From contig JAGVSM010003611.1 in assembly GCA_022494885.1 (NCBI GenBank), positions 1 through 64,000 on the forward strand: 64,000 bases of DNA, in the 5' to 3' direction. The notes beneath the pieces are model-generated. The model had not been told where the DNA came from, did not search any database, and was given only the letters and a program-made list of their open reading frames with translations. A program made the position numbers and the translations under genes. This document shows, piece by piece, positions 18,000-28,454 of the stretch (the stretch's first letter is position 1; each line of letters opens with the position of its first letter). Source of the DNA: Micrasema longulum. Its lineage: Eukaryota; Arthropoda; Insecta; Trichoptera; Brachycentridae.

Positions 18000-18552
18000 T
18001 TGATTGACATTCGAAGCGTGTGGCTGATAATAACATTGAGAACCCCAATGCACTCTGAAGAGGTGTCACGAATAGCGAATAGTGATTTGACCGAATACCG
18101 AGTGCTGAATATTCGGCCACGCTCTCGATCGAAGCGCCAAATATTCGGTGGCCGAATATTCAGAAAAACATCTGCGCATTTCGCGCCTGACAGGTTTCAT
18201 TGCGGTGTGTAAGTACTGGGGTGACGGGGCGTATTTGTTTTATTTGAGAGTAGCTCATGTCGCGACACGCCTTATTTGTTCATTATTACATCGCTCTGTG
18301 TGAATAATAGTTGCTCATTAGTAATTAGTAAATATTTGTTCATTGTGCATAATGGCACTTAATAAAAAGTCGCATATTTGGGAATATTATGAGGTTTGTA
18401 GTGAAGATAATAAACTGGCTGCGCGTTTGCCGTGTAACAAGTTCTCGCGAAGTATTATTTATGAGGAAAAGCGCAATCGTTCGCTACCAACAAATTCTAA
18501 AAAAATGGTTTTCATTCATCACGACTTACCACAGATGGATTTTAAGTATTGA
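18000..18552 (+). mobile_element. hAT-like transposon 5' fragment with decayed BED finger
   Basis: The leader carries repeated ATTCGG/CCGAAT half-sites (18090-18165), as in hAT subterminal regions. An ATG at 18351 opens a frame reading KSHIWEYYEVCSEDNKLAAR then LPCNKFSRSI: the W-x-Y/F and cysteine pattern of a BED zinc finger, but with the first cysteine of its CxxC pair replaced. The frame ends at 18552 and is followed at once by Penelope-like sequence. The catalytic domain is absent. Confidence 0.5.
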
Positions 18553-18603
18553 AGTAATTATTAATGTTAGTAAATATTTGTATTTAACCACTTACCTACT
18601 TTC

Positions 18604-18650
18604 TATATCCACCGGTTTCGAGACGTACCCGTCTCTTCGTCAGGACACTC
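18604..18650 (-). ncRNA. Hammerhead ribozyme motif, family P1
   Basis: Minus strand: GUGUC (stem I), core CUGACGA (18643-18637), extra A (18636), stem II GAGAC/GUCUC around GGGUAC (18635-18620), GAAA (18619-18616), palindromic CCGG (18615-18612), then UG in place of the usual UC, and GAUAU, which can pair with GUGUC with two wobbles. The core is intact, but G at the cleavage position should block cleavage. Flanks (GTGGTTAAATACAAATATTT) match the P1 terminus at 43670. Confidence 0.65.
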
Positions 18651-19065
18651 ACTACACCAACATGCAAATACTTAAATATACTTTTACTTTCACCGTAGTA
18701 CACAAAGTATTTATGAAAAAAATACATATTTTATTTGTATGTTTTTATTGTCTGGTAAAACGAACGCACAATTAGGAAATGATACGATTTTGCCATTTTA
18801 AAACGAATGTTTTTTTTTAAATCACGCAATAATAAATAAATAAAAAATCATAAATTAGATAAAAACAATATTTTTTAAAGGTATTTCTGTTTTAAAATAT
18901 CCTTAAAAGTTTTATCTAACTAAAATATAATTACTTTTAGACCGGCAGATTACGCACATCTCATCTCCAATTGATAAATACTCATAACTTTTTCGATAAT
19001 GTGAGTATTTATCAATTTTACTTGAAGACAATGGAAGTAGATAGTAGATTTTAATAGAGAGGTAA
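18651..19065. other. Penelope-like remnant and gene-free DNA
   Basis: The segment beyond the ribozyme probably belongs to the same insertion, but its end was not found. An inverted pair TTGATAAATACTCA / TGAGTATTTATCAA lies at about 18972-19016. Confidence 0.3.
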
Positions 19066-19530
19066 ACCAACCCTTTTTAATTTTTCATTGATAAACCCTT
19101 CGGGTTACATACATTTAACAAAATATTTTTACTTTTATAATTCACATTCTACTGCTAATAATACCTTAACATAATATTTTAACATATTTTGTAAAGGTTG
19201 TCTGAGTCTTGAGTTAAGTTTTGTTTGGTAGTTTATTGTATAATTTCAGTCCATGGTTTATTAGTTTCGATTGTCCTTTTCTCGTTTTAGAAGGTTGTTT
19301 ATGATATTTTTCTGATATTCTCGTATTCTGTTCATGTTTACTATGGTTATTTTAAAGTTTTAATTCTTCGTCTACAATTACATCAGTGGCTAATTTATGA
19401 GTAAATTTTAAGGATTCTAGTTTGAAGATTTCAGTTACATTCAATTGTTTGGTTTGTTTAATTGAATTTGGGATAAAGCCAACATACTGTACGCCTTCCT
19501 TTTGAGAAGATAAAATAATAGAAAATTTGA
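19066..19530 (-). mobile_element. LINE 3' fragment, family L-13, second copy
   Basis: Same ordered blocks as 13330-13740 on the minus strand. It extends about 110 bases further into the coding part (antisense of GAAGATTTCAGTTACATTCA; translated VTEIFKLESLKFTHKLATDV). The TIR element at 19531 interrupts its 5' side. Confidence 0.65.
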
Positions 19531-20282
19531 GGACCGTTTTCACAAAATTAAATTTCTACAAAAAAAACAAATGCGTTTTTTTATTGAAATGGGTTCTTCC
19601 GTTTAAGCTTTATCGATTGGTGAACAAAACGATATATATGCGAAGTTGTAGCGGTTCAAATATCGTGAATTTTTACAAAACGAAATAACTACACTACATA
19701 GAGTTTTCACAAAGCAAAATATCTGCATATTTTTTTGGGGTGTTAAGTTTTTTAAAATCGAAAATAATCAAAAACAAAACATGATTTCGGCCAAGAAAAA
19801 AAAAGTATATTAATAATAATAAAATAATATTTTTTAAATTATATTTTTTCATCACTTTATTTGTGCTATTATTTATGTAAAAAATATATAAGAGGTGTAT
19901 ATTTACATAGGTAAAATGTGTATATTTACATAGGTACTTAGATATGTCAGTAGACATATAATTTTACAAAAAATCAGTTTAAAATGATTTCTTGCAAAAG
20001 TAAACTTATTTAATTTCTAACATAAATCAATTTTACATACATTCCCATCACAAAAATATGTAGATATTTCGCTTTGTGAAAATTCTTGAATTAAGAACAT
20101 TTTTATAAATAATTTTACTGATTTTACATTATTGATTTTTAGTACATGGGTAAGGATTTTATATATCTATAAAATGCTATTTTTATTTTATTTAAAATCG
20201 TAATAGTTTTATTTTTAACATTAAAAAACCTTCTTCTGAAAAATTAACATTTTGTAGATATTTCGCTTTGTTAAAACGGTCC
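19531..20282. mobile_element. TIR DNA element T1 (752 bases)
   Basis: The ends read inward are GGACCGTTTTCACAAA...TCTACA at 19531 and GGACCGTTTTAACAAAGCGA...TCTACA at 20282. Two further internal copies of the TTTCACAAAGC...ATATCTGCAT type unit occur at about 19706 (direct) and 20050-20085 (inverted). The interior is very AT-rich with no transposase. Not a family I can name. Confidence 0.6.
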
Positions 20283-20716
20283 ACGATTAGCATAAGACTT
20301 TACTTTATACGTTTTAATATCACCATCGAGTTGTATGACTAAATTTGGTCATTTTTTTTTTGTATTTAATTAGAAAATATTACCTACAAGTTTATATGAT
20401 GGTCGACACCTACGGGTTAAGATAATTTGACCGTATTTAGTCATATCTCAATGGTACAAATAATTACATTTAAACCAAGCCGATATGATTTTTACTCCAC
20501 CTAGGCTCAATATGGATATTTATCTCGTGAATTATAAATAAATAAACAGCTTTTCAGAACGATCTGGCAATAAAACATAGTAATTAGGAGCAAAACTTAA
20601 TTTCCACGATAGTTGTGTCATTTGAAGGTGATTGTAGGCTTTGGGCTGAATGCGAAAAAAATATTTTTTTACATTTTTAGAAAACGGAAAAATTCAAATA
20701 ACAACACACATATAAA

Positions 20717-21470
20717 TGAGGGTACTATTTGCAAACCCGGCGAAATCCATCTTTCTTTATTTAGAGCAAATCACAAAAAAACTGATACAGTTCTAAACTT
20801 CAATTTTTTATTATAATCAGTGAGTATTTTATACAACAATGTTTTGAGTATGTCCAAATACTTGTTGACTGGCTGGATTTTCTCCCTAGGGAGTTGTTCA
20901 TATTTAAATTTATTGCAACAGAGAGGGAAAACATTTTTGAGAAGGGAATATGGGAGTCTAGGCATTTACAGGGCTTATGACCTGTCATTGGCTGGTTTAA
21001 GTGGCCATTTCCTCAAACATGGATGGATGTTCAAACATAGACAGAATGGTGTTAGTAACAGTGTGTAAAGTGGCCACTCAAACCGGCCAATGACAGGTCA
21101 TAAGCCCTTTAAATTTCTTTCTCAAAAATATTCCTCATATTCCTTTATCTCATATTCCTTTCTCAAAAATGTTTTCCCTTTTTGTTGCAATAAATTTAAA
21201 TATTTTATACGTAAGCAGTGATGACATAAGCATGATGTCAAGAAACAGTAGTGAAATAATACATTTAATTTTACTTTGCACTACTTAAGTAGAGGTTGCC
21301 ATGTTTGCAACACACCCGATAATTTAAAAGTCAAGCTCTTACAGATAAAGCCGTATTTTTAACTGAAAATGTTTTAATTATTGTAAAAAAATGTATCCGG
21401 AATAAGTTTCAATTAATATCCCACTTTTTTTAGATTTTGTGTTTTGCCGGGTTTGCAAGTAGTACCCTCA
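20717..21470. mobile_element. TIR DNA element T2 (about 754 bases) with nested MITE
   Basis: The left end TGAGGGTACTATTTGCAAAC (continuing CCGGC) and the right end read inward TGAGGGTACTACTTGCAAAC (continuing CCGGC) differ at one base in 25. The interior lacks coding sequence; a complete foldback MITE occupies about 20830-21205. Confidence 0.7.
20830..21205. mobile_element. Foldback MITE family F, both arms, inside T2
   Basis: Outer end TTTGAGTATGTCCAAATACT, CTCCCTAGGGAGTTGTTCAT, TTGCAACAGAGAGGGAAAAC, then the arm to TGGCTGGTTTAAGTGGCCAT. The second arm is inverted (CAAACCGGCCAATGACAGGT...TTTTTGTTGCAATAAATTT). The centre is deleted relative to 1441-1775. Confidence 0.8.
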
Positions 21471-21644
21471 AATGTACTGTTTGTATTCACAGGAGGTTTA
21501 TTAAAAAGGATTTTTATTATTAGTTCGAGTAATATGCTTCTGTTAAACTAAAATATGAAGCGAAAATTAACGGAATCACTAGAAGTACCTATTAAGACTT
21601 TTTCTTGTTTTAATTAAACCTAACAATAATATACTGCAAAGAGT

Positions 21645-21735
21645 GTGTCCAAATGTTTGTTAGATCTCATAACTCCCTGGGGAGGAATTTCAGCCTGTCT
21701 ACAAACATTTGGATACACTTTAAACATTGTTGATT
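21645..21735. mobile_element. Foldback MITE family F, outer ends only
   Basis: TCCAAATGTTTGTTAGATCT, CATAACTCCCTGGGGAG and TCTACAAACATTTGGA form a short palindrome of the outer termini. The downstream GTTTTCAGGCGTTGCTTAAT (about 21778) is also linked to this family at 56200. Confidence 0.6.
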
Positions 21736-21889
21736 AAACTAACTGCTAGAAGAAGAGGTAAAAAATTGGAAAATCGTTTTCAGGCGTTGCTTAATAGGTG
21801 AATTGGTTCAGTCGGATGAACCTCACCCACATGATAAAGGTTTCAGACTTTTATTTTTTATTATGAATAAAACATATAATACAAAAAGT

Positions 21890-22465
21890 ACATTTTATAC
21901 TAACTATTTACAAAGCAATTATTGAACCACACGTTAACTACTGTAGTAGCATTTTATTTTTATCAAACAAAGAAAACATAGATAAACTAACTGTATTACA
22001 AAATAAAGCCTTTAGAATCATTTTGAAAAAAAACAGATATACGAGGGTAAAGTCGATGATAAATGAAATGAAATTATTAACATATAAACAAAGAATATTT
22101 TACAATACAATGATATTTGTTCATAAAATTATAAACTCTAATAAAAAAAACAGAATTTTAGAAAAAAATTGATCGGAACCAGCATGAACACGATCACAAT
22201 ACTAGAGAAAAGAACAAAATTAGACTTCCATTTAGGAAAAAGGCAAAGTCACAAAATTCAATTTTATTTAAAGCAATTAAAAAGTATTACGAAATGGAAA
22301 AAAATATTTATGAAGAAAAAAACATATCAAAATTTAAAATAATGGTCAAGACATATGCGATAAACAATTTATAAATTAAATATATTTGCAATGTTATTTT
22401 TAGAACACACATAACAATATGTATGATATGTGTGCCCTACTTTGAGATTTAAATAAATAAAAAAA
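21890..22465 (+). mobile_element. LINE 3' fragment, family L-22
   Basis: Translation from about 21905 reads YKAIIEPHVNYCSSILFLSN, then LQNKAFRIILKKNRYT, then MLLTYKQRIFYNTMIFVHKI-like text, the C-terminal part of CR1/L2-like polymerases. It ends in a 3' UTR and AAATAAATAAAAAAATAAAT. A stop interrupts it at about 22170. Confidence 0.75.
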
Positions 22466-22489
22466 TAAATACTCCCAGGAATTATTAAA

Positions 22490-22775
22490 GAAACTCATTT
22501 CTCTTGTTCTTTCCTCTTTCCTCTTTTTTTCTTTTTTCCTATTGAGTAATAGTTTTGACTTATGGTAATTTATAAACAAATACGTTTATTTCTATTTTTA
22601 TATATCTTTAGCTTTTAAATATTTCTTTTCTATTGAATATGTTCTGTAACTTGAATTATAAATTTGAAACTATTATTTTATTGGTTGGTTGGAAAAAAAT
22701 GCCATTTGGCAATAAGCCCGCCAATGTACAAATAACATTATGCACAAAAAGTTAAATTAATAAATTTAAAAAAAT
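22490..22775 (+). mobile_element. LINE 3' end, family L-53
   Basis: CTCTTGTTCTTTCCTCTTTC, TATTGAGTAATAGTTTTGAC, TTGGTTGGTTGGAAAAAA and TTGGCAATAAGCCCGCCAAT match the better-preserved copy at 53215-53735. No coding part is left. Confidence 0.7.
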
Positions 22776-22799
22776 TGGGAACGTACATAAAAAACATAT

Positions 22800-23455
22800 T
22801 AGTGACAATACATGTTAAATACAATATTTGATAAAACTTAACGATAAAAGAAAAATTATAGACCTTTTAAATTTATTTAAAATTGTAAATTCAATATGGG
22901 ATTGCCCTGAACTATTATCTCTTATCGAATTCAGGGTGCCTGGAAGAATGACTAGACAGGTGCCACCATTTTATAACAACAATTCACGGACAGTGTATAC
23001 TTGTAATGCCGTATTAAATAGACTTCATGAACTCGGCAATAGTTATTCCCACGTATCTGATATATTTGGTGTAGGATATTGTTCATATAGAACAAACCTT
23101 TTGAACTTTTTCAAAGATGGTGAATGGTAATTATATTTATTTATTCATGCGTTTCATATCCAGTTTTTTGTTCACTTTGCCTAGCTGTGTGAAACAGTAC
23201 TTATGATTTTCTTGTTGTTTTACTGTAGTATTTTTTTACTTAAACTTTCTACTGAATATGCTGTATAATTTTTAGGTTATTTTTTTAAATATAAATCTTG
23301 TGTAATTTTTGGTTTAATTTTTTTATTTTTTTAAAATCTTGTTTTTAAAATTCATGTTTTAAAAAAAAAAGAAATATAATAAGCCAAATATGTTATTATT
23401 ATAAATAATTGTAAAAGGCAGATTTGCCGTTTATGTTAATAAAATAAAATAAAAT
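22800..23455 (+). mobile_element. LINE 3' fragment, family L-23
   Basis: The frame 22828-23130 reads KRKIIDLLNLFKIVNS, LLSLIEFRVPGRMTRQVPPF, RLHELGNSYSHVSDIFG, a Jockey-like polymerase tail ending at the stop at 23128. The 3' UTR ends AGGCAGATTTGCCG and an AATAAAATAAAATAAAAT tail. A close copy lies inverted at 27005-27690, on the other side of cuticle gene 2. Confidence 0.8.
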
Positions 23456-23457
23456 AC

Positions 23458-23765
23458 ATAATATCATACATACGTAGTTAATACATCCGAAATAGTAAGA
23501 AAACATTATTGTATAAGAAACATAAAACACAGAACTTGACACCATCTATATAAATTACATTAACAATTATCACTATCAAAAAGATTTAAGTCATATTTTT
23601 TAATTGCGACACTTCTGGATTTTTTATTAGATTTTTCGTGTTTTAGCTCATAGGGCAGTTTATTATATACGGAATGGGCAGTATTTTCCAAAGACCTACT
23701 GCCGAATTTTGTTGAGCGAAACTTAGACATATGAAGATTCCCTGAGTAACGCGTATTGTAATTGT
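23458..23765 (-). mobile_element. LINE 3' fragment, family L-38
   Basis: On the minus strand it reads through AAAATTCGGCAGTAGGTCTT, CATATTGTTCGG-like coding text (RSLENTAHSVYNKLPYELKH) and a 3' UTR. The same sequence occurs on the plus strand at 38110-39180. Its tail abuts the tail of the plus-strand LINE before it, tail to tail. Confidence 0.65.
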
Positions 23766-23799
23766 GAATTTAATTACCAAATGTTTATTTTATTTTTTT

Positions 23800-23985
23800 T
23801 ACTTCACAAAAGCTGGAAGAGTCGGGGAAATGTGAATGATTAAACATAGGCAGAATGGTGAATGTTACAGTGTGTAAAGTGGCCACTTAAACCAGCCATT
23901 GACAGGTCATAAGCCCTGTAAATGCCTAGACTTCCATATTCCCTTCTTAAAAACGTTTTCCCTCTCTGTTGCAACAAAAATAATA
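23800..23985. mobile_element. Foldback MITE family F, single arm
   Basis: AAACATAGGCAGAATGGTGA, AAAGTGGCCACTTAAACCAG, CATAAGCCCTGTAAATGCCT and CCCTCTCTGTTGCAACAA in family order. The other arm is absent. Confidence 0.8.
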
Positions 23986-24152
23986 CACTGGAATGATTTA
24001 TTTTCTTTAATATAGCATTGTATTAATTCAAGTAGGTAGGTGAGATAATTTTTCTACATCTTTTATTGTCATTTTTAATTACTGCGTGTACTTGAATTGG
24101 ATTAAATTATGAAAAAAGTAATAAAACAAGTAAAACTACATTATAAAATATA

Positions 24153-24158
24153 TTTATT
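24153..24158 (-). promoter_or_regulatory. Candidate poly(A) signal of cuticle gene 2
   Basis: AATAAA on the minus strand, about 780 bases past the stop. It is the first good signal beyond an A/G-rich 3' UTR; nearer weak signals are possible. Confidence 0.35.
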
Positions 24159-24530
24159 ACGTATTTCCTTTATCACAAACGTTTTTAAAATACATTTTAC
24201 ATGATATTTCATAAAAATGAGAAGACTTAACTTAATAGGACAATAAAAGAGCAAAACAAGAAAGCATTGATAAAAAAAGAAAAGGAAATGAAAAAAATGT
24301 AGAAAGAAGAAGAGGGAAATGAATTTTAAAATAATATATGCATGATGAGGAGAAAAATGTTAGGGATATGGTGAAAGATGAAGAATAGAACAATAGTTTT
24401 TAAACAATGAGCAGATCAAGAAATGAAAAGAAATAGCATAAGAATATCAAAAAGGCAATGGCAAGATCGAGAAGGAAAAGGTGAAAATAATTTAGCATTT
24501 TAGTTAAAGAAATGACAGAAAATAGAGTTG

Positions 24531-24780
24531 AAACAGAAATAAGACATTTTCAACAAGAAAGAAATTAAAACGAAGAGATATTATATGAATGAATATGAAT
24601 GAATAATTTAAGAAACGTAATTAATTTAGACTAGAAAAAACAAAATATCAACACAATATATTCAAACAGAAATGAGATATTTTTAACAAGAAAGAAATTG
24701 AAAGAAAGGGATACAAAATAAGAATGAATAATTTAAGAAACGTAATTAATTTAGACTAGAAAAAGCAAAATATCAACACA
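24531..24780. repeat. Tandem duplication in the 3' flank of cuticle gene 2
   Basis: Two adjacent units of about 120-130 bases (24531-24655 and 24664-24780) share AAACAGAAAT, AACAAGAAAGAAATT, GAATGAATAATTTAAGAAAC, TTTAGACTAGAAAAA and AAAATATCAACACA. They differ by small gaps. They probably lie in the 3' UTR. Confidence 0.75.
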
Positions 24781-24936
24781 AAATGCTTAGGTAAAAGATC
24801 ATGCACTGAATTCAAAGAATGCAGCAAGCAAAGAACACAAAAAAGCGACAAAAGTACAAAAATTACATAGCACGCATAAATCCTAACTAAAATCTACAGT
24901 CTTTGATGGCACTATCCATTAAATTAGTATTTTAGA

Positions 24937-26352
24937 TCAACCGATGAACTTGAGACCTGTCGGAACAGCCGGTCCCGCGGGTACAATAGCATTGGCGTGT
25001 ACAAGAGGACCTCTCTGCACAACGGCGTTGAATCCATTGATGGGGTCGGCCGTGTACACGACAGTTCTGACGACACCGTCAGGCTCTACCAGGCTGTAGG
25101 ATCCCTTGACGACTCCCCCGTTCCTGGTCTCTTCTTGGCTCTTCCTGTCTCCGGTCAGAGAGTCGTGGACGTTGTAGGCGAATGCGTACTGGGGAAAGGG
25201 ATCGTTCGGATATGCGATGGGAGCCGGGGCGATCACTTGGTGGGCCACGGGAACAAGGCCACACTCAACGGCGATAGCCAATGCTACTAAAATGGACGCT
25301 ACCTAAAATTAAAAAACCTTGTTATAGACGCTCACAATTATTTCAACACATAAATTAATGTATAAATCCTTGCGAAGGACGCAATTTTAGACAGTTTAAC
25401 AAAGCAAGTTTAAAGTATTCTAAAAATACTGGTTCTTTGTACAAATGTTTCACTACTCTCTGCGTCCGCAGTTTTAGTAAAAACATATTTTTGGCACACT
25501 AAATAAATCCTGTCAGCCTCGTGGTGTAATGGTCAGCGCGTTTGCTTACCATGCAAGAGGTCTCTGATTCGATTCCAGAGATGGTTGATATGAAATATTT
25601 ATTTAAAAGGGTGTTTTCACAGTAGAATATTTCATAGTCCCTGGACTGGTACCTGAAGCGTAAGACTGATTACCTTTTCTTCATGTAACAAAAATTGATC
25701 GAGATATGCTTCAATTGGTGTACCAATCCAGTCCCCTATGCACCATTAGGTGCGGAAAGGGAATGATGATAATTTTGCACGCCTAGTTAAGAGAACATTA
25801 AGCGTTTATTTCAATTTAATTATGCTGTTGATAATTTTATATATTTTTTTAAAATGTGTTTTTTTTGGGAAGTAGTTTAAAGCATTTTTGCGTTTGTGTT
25901 CTGTTAACATGTGTTCTATTAAGAACTTTTGCGATCTTATGATTTACCCAAGTATTGAATTTTAAGGGGCCATTTTCGACAAGTTGTAAATAACTGACTA
26001 TTGGAAAATGGGAATCAAGTTGGGGCAGAGTGAGATTCGAACCACGGACCTTTGAGCCGTGAGTCCGAGACACTAGCCACGGGACCACAACCGGATTCGA
26101 TTTTTTGTATATTAAACTTAACAGCCAAGCTAAATAATGAATAATATGTTTAAAACTGCGCCTGATCACCAAACATAAAACATTTTCGTATAACGCCATC
26201 CACATAATGATATGAATAATTGGGTTTGAAGTTCAAAGGATAGAAATTAGATTTCTACAACACGTTTTTATTTTCTTTTTTCATCTGGACTACAATAGAA
26301 GCTGTTGGGAAAATAGTGTTAACAATAAATAGCGACTTACCTTGAAAGACAT
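24937..26352 (-). CDS. RR-2 cuticular protein (chitin-binding), cuticle gene 2
   Basis: Coding exons 26352-26341 (ATG, residues MSFK; donor GTAAGT) and 25302-24937 (acceptor TTTAATTTTAG) join in phase 0 to give 125 aa. Residues 1-17 form the signal peptide ([17 protein letters not shown]). A short proline/alanine linker follows. The RR-2 domain at about 38-101 has [46 protein letters not shown]. The tail has [10 protein letters not shown] and ends LKFIG. It is shorter than gene 1 and lacks the AAPV-repeat arm, so it is close to a minimal RR-2 protein. The 1.04 kb intron contains SINE S1 and a tRNA-like head. Shadow frames on the plus strand over this exon are not genes. Secreted; predicted cuticle chitin-binding role from the family. 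Confidence 0.93.
25514..25772 (+). mobile_element. SINE family S1, nearly complete
   Basis: A tRNA-like head GCCTCGTGGTGTAATGGTCA (A-box), an anticodon-arm-like TTTGC TTACCAT GCAAG, and a B-box GATTCGATTCC are followed by the S1 body (GAAATATTTATTTAAAAGGG, GACTGATTACCTTTTCTTCA, GATCGAGATATGCTTCAATT, CACCATTAGGTGCGGAAAGG) and a GATGAT tail. It is the best copy here. It sits in the intron of cuticle gene 2, antisense to it. Confidence 0.85.
26030..26100 (-). repeat. tRNA-like sequence (SINE family S2 head)
   Basis: On the minus strand GTTGTGGTCCCGTGGCTAGT, GTCTCGGACTCACGGCTCAA and GGTCCGTGGTTCGAATC resemble A- and B-box regions; nearly the same as 15558-15615. Intronic in cuticle gene 2. Confidence 0.55.
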
Positions 26353-26399
26353 GTTGGGGTTGCTTGGAGTGATATGTTGACTGTGAAAGCACAGGTGAT

Positions 26400-26436
26400 A
26401 GTGTGAAGTGTAACAGTCCGTTGCAATGCTTTTATA
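26400..26436 (-). promoter_or_regulatory. Core promoter of cuticle gene 2
   Basis: TATAAAAG on the minus strand (26436-26429). Counting about 31 bases downstream puts the start site near 26405 (TTCAC), leaving a 5' UTR of about 50 bases before ATG 26352. No exact TCAGT initiator. Confidence 0.6.
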
Positions 26437-26699
26437 GTGAAATTACGATCGATTACAGCATCGCTACTATTCGCGAAGAAAGAAATGAGGCGTCGAAGAA
26501 GCGAGGACGAGCAGTGCATAATAATTGTCCTTAGAAATGTATCGCAGAAGGAATAACGAACCATCTGGATCGAGTGATAAAATAAGTCTTCACAAATCTG
26601 GTAAACGAAAGAAAATGACACCAGAAATAAGTGTATTCAGATGAAGATTTATACTTTAATTTTAATTGTATTATTTTACTCTATTTTCTTACTTTTTTT

Positions 26700-26955
26700 A
26701 TTTTTATTTATTTACAATTTTAAAAAACCCGTTAGGGTCACATTAGAAATTTTATATTGTCTAGTCATTTTATGTCTCGTCTAGTCTAGTTAGTTCAGTC
26801 ATCATGTGCTTTTTCAGATTGATTTTAAATTTGTCTCCAGTAAAAGTTTTCAAGTAGTTTATGTCAAATTGGTGTGTTTTTTTGTACAGTTCAGTCGCAG
26901 AGGTCAGGTAGGGCAGGTTGTATGTTAGTTTAAGAATTTTATTTTGTTGTCTTTG
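26700..26955 (-). mobile_element. LINE fragment, sister copy of the element at 146-1053, with internal deletion
   Basis: On the minus strand it reads from KILKLTYNLPYLTSATELYK with an unbroken A-run (seven A), then QFDINYLKTFTGDKFKINLK, and ends TRLDET and the A-rich tail. Relative to the first copy it lacks 210 bases. The junction lies at ACTACTTGA, which occurs twice in the undeleted copy (677-685 and 887-895). Confidence 0.8.
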
Positions 26956-27004
26956 TATTCTTGTTATGTATATCTTTAAAAAAAAATATTTCTTTAAACT
27001 ATTT

Positions 27005-27690
27005 TTATCTGGTTTTATTTATTTATTTTATCAAAATTAGCGACAAATCTGCATTTTACAAAAATTTATAATGCTAACATATTTGGCTTAGTATTTTTTT
27101 TTTTTTAAACATAAATTTTATTTAACCCAATATTTATTAAAAAAATTAAACCAAAAACTTATACAAAATCTACATTTAAAAAATTAACCTAAAAATTATA
27201 CAACATATTCAGTAGAAAGTTTAAACAATTCAAGAATAAATGTAAAAAACAAAATTAAATGATAAAATATTTTAAAGTAATATAACAAGAAAATCATAAA
27301 CACTGTTTCATACAGCTGGGCAAAGTGAACAAAAAACTGGATATATTATGAAATGCATGAATAAATAAATATAATTACCATTCACCATCTTTGAAAAAGT
27401 TCAAAAGGTTTGTTCTATAGGAACAATACCGAACACTAAATATATCAGATACGTGAGAATAATTATTGCCGAGTTCATGAAGTCTGTTTAATACGGCATT
27501 ACAAGTATATACTGTCCGTGAATTGTTGCTACAAAACGGTGGTACCTGCCTAGTCAGTCTTCCAGGCACCCTGAAGTTGATGAGAGATAATAGTTCAGGG
27601 CATTTTGAATTTACAATTTTAAATAAATTTAAAAGGTCTATAATTTTTCTTTTATTGTTAAGTTTTAACAAATTTAATGTTTTTAGTAAA
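27005..27690 (-). mobile_element. LINE 3' fragment, family L-23, inverted copy
   Basis: The minus-strand frame 27671-27375 is nearly the same protein as 22828-23130 (KRKIIDLLNLFKIVNSKCPE, RVPGRLTRQVPPFCSNNSRT, RLHELGNNYSHVSDIFSVR). The 3' UTR and the (TTTTA)n/(TTTAT)n tail lie at the low-coordinate end. Confidence 0.8.
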
Positions 27691-27907
27691 AATCGTAATT
27701 TAAAAATTCATAACCGATTCTAAGTTTAAAATTTATAAACCGTAAGAATTTTTTTTTTAACTCATTCAAGAGAATTTTCGTGAGTTTTTTCTTCTTAATA
27801 ATATTTTTCAAAGAATCAAAAGCTTAATAAAATATCTTCATTATTTTATACGTATACAGTTTATGTCAGTACTCTTTTATTTGATTATAAATTCAAACTA
27901 ATGTCTA

Positions 27908-28025
27908 AGCACCTGATGACAAACCATTATTGAATAGTTTATCGGGACAAAAAATGATTTAATACTTTGTTTTCTTTATAATGTATTAATATTTAAATAA
28001 TGTGTATATTTTCTTGAATAAAGAC
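27908..28025 (+). mobile_element. Penelope-like P1 remnant with decayed hammerhead
   Basis: CTGATGA (27913-27919), an extra C, stem II AAAC/GUUU, then AUCGGGAC where GAAAC would be expected, followed by the P1-type tail AAAAAATGATTTAATACTTT. The second core strand is lost. Confidence 0.4.
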
Positions 28026-28095
28026 CATATGGAAAAAAAACAGCTTGATGTTACAAATTGAAAAAGTTAAAATTAAATTTATTTCTTTATATAAT

Positions 28096-28262
28096 CACTT
28101 TGTGAAGTGCTCCTGAGGTACATTACGAAAATGGCGCTATATAAATTATCTGTAGTGATAAGAAAAATGGAATAAAAATAGTCGATTACTATTATGGATA
28201 ACTTATATAGTGCCATTTTTGTAATAGGGTGCCTCAAGGCCTCGAGGAGGCTTTACAAAGTG
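28096..28262. mobile_element. MITE M1 (167 bases)
   Basis: Imperfect inverted ends run from CACTTTGTGAAGTGCTCCTG to, read inward from the other side, CACTTTGTAAAGCCTCCTCG. Inner parts ATGGCGCTATATAAATTAT / ATAACTTATATAGTGCCAT also pair. Single-sided scraps of the same inner block occur near 32825 and 62550. Confidence 0.65.
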
Positions 28263-28454
28263 GTTTAATAGATAAATAAATTTAATTGAAACATTTAAAT
28301 TTGTTATTTAAGTAAAACCATTTATTTTGTTATCACATGCTACGGATTTTAACATTTATTACGGATTATAACGGATTACGGTCGTCAGAAAATTAAATTA
28401 CATTTTTCTTTTAACAACATCAAATTTATTGTTTTTTTTTAAACTTTTTAAAAA

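Noticed and set aside
18389..18775. 128-codon plus-strand frame as a gene
   Set aside because: It crosses from the hAT-like fragment (in another frame) straight through the hammerhead/Penelope-like piece, so it is a chance frame over two transposons.
24997..25290. Plus-strand frame opposite cuticle gene 2
   Set aside because: Antisense shadow of the RR-2 exon, with no domain of its own.
25514..25580. Possible functional tRNA gene (anticodon-like ACC loop)
   Set aside because: The acceptor stem does not pair and the sequence continues into the SINE S1 body with a GATGAT tail, so it is a SINE head.
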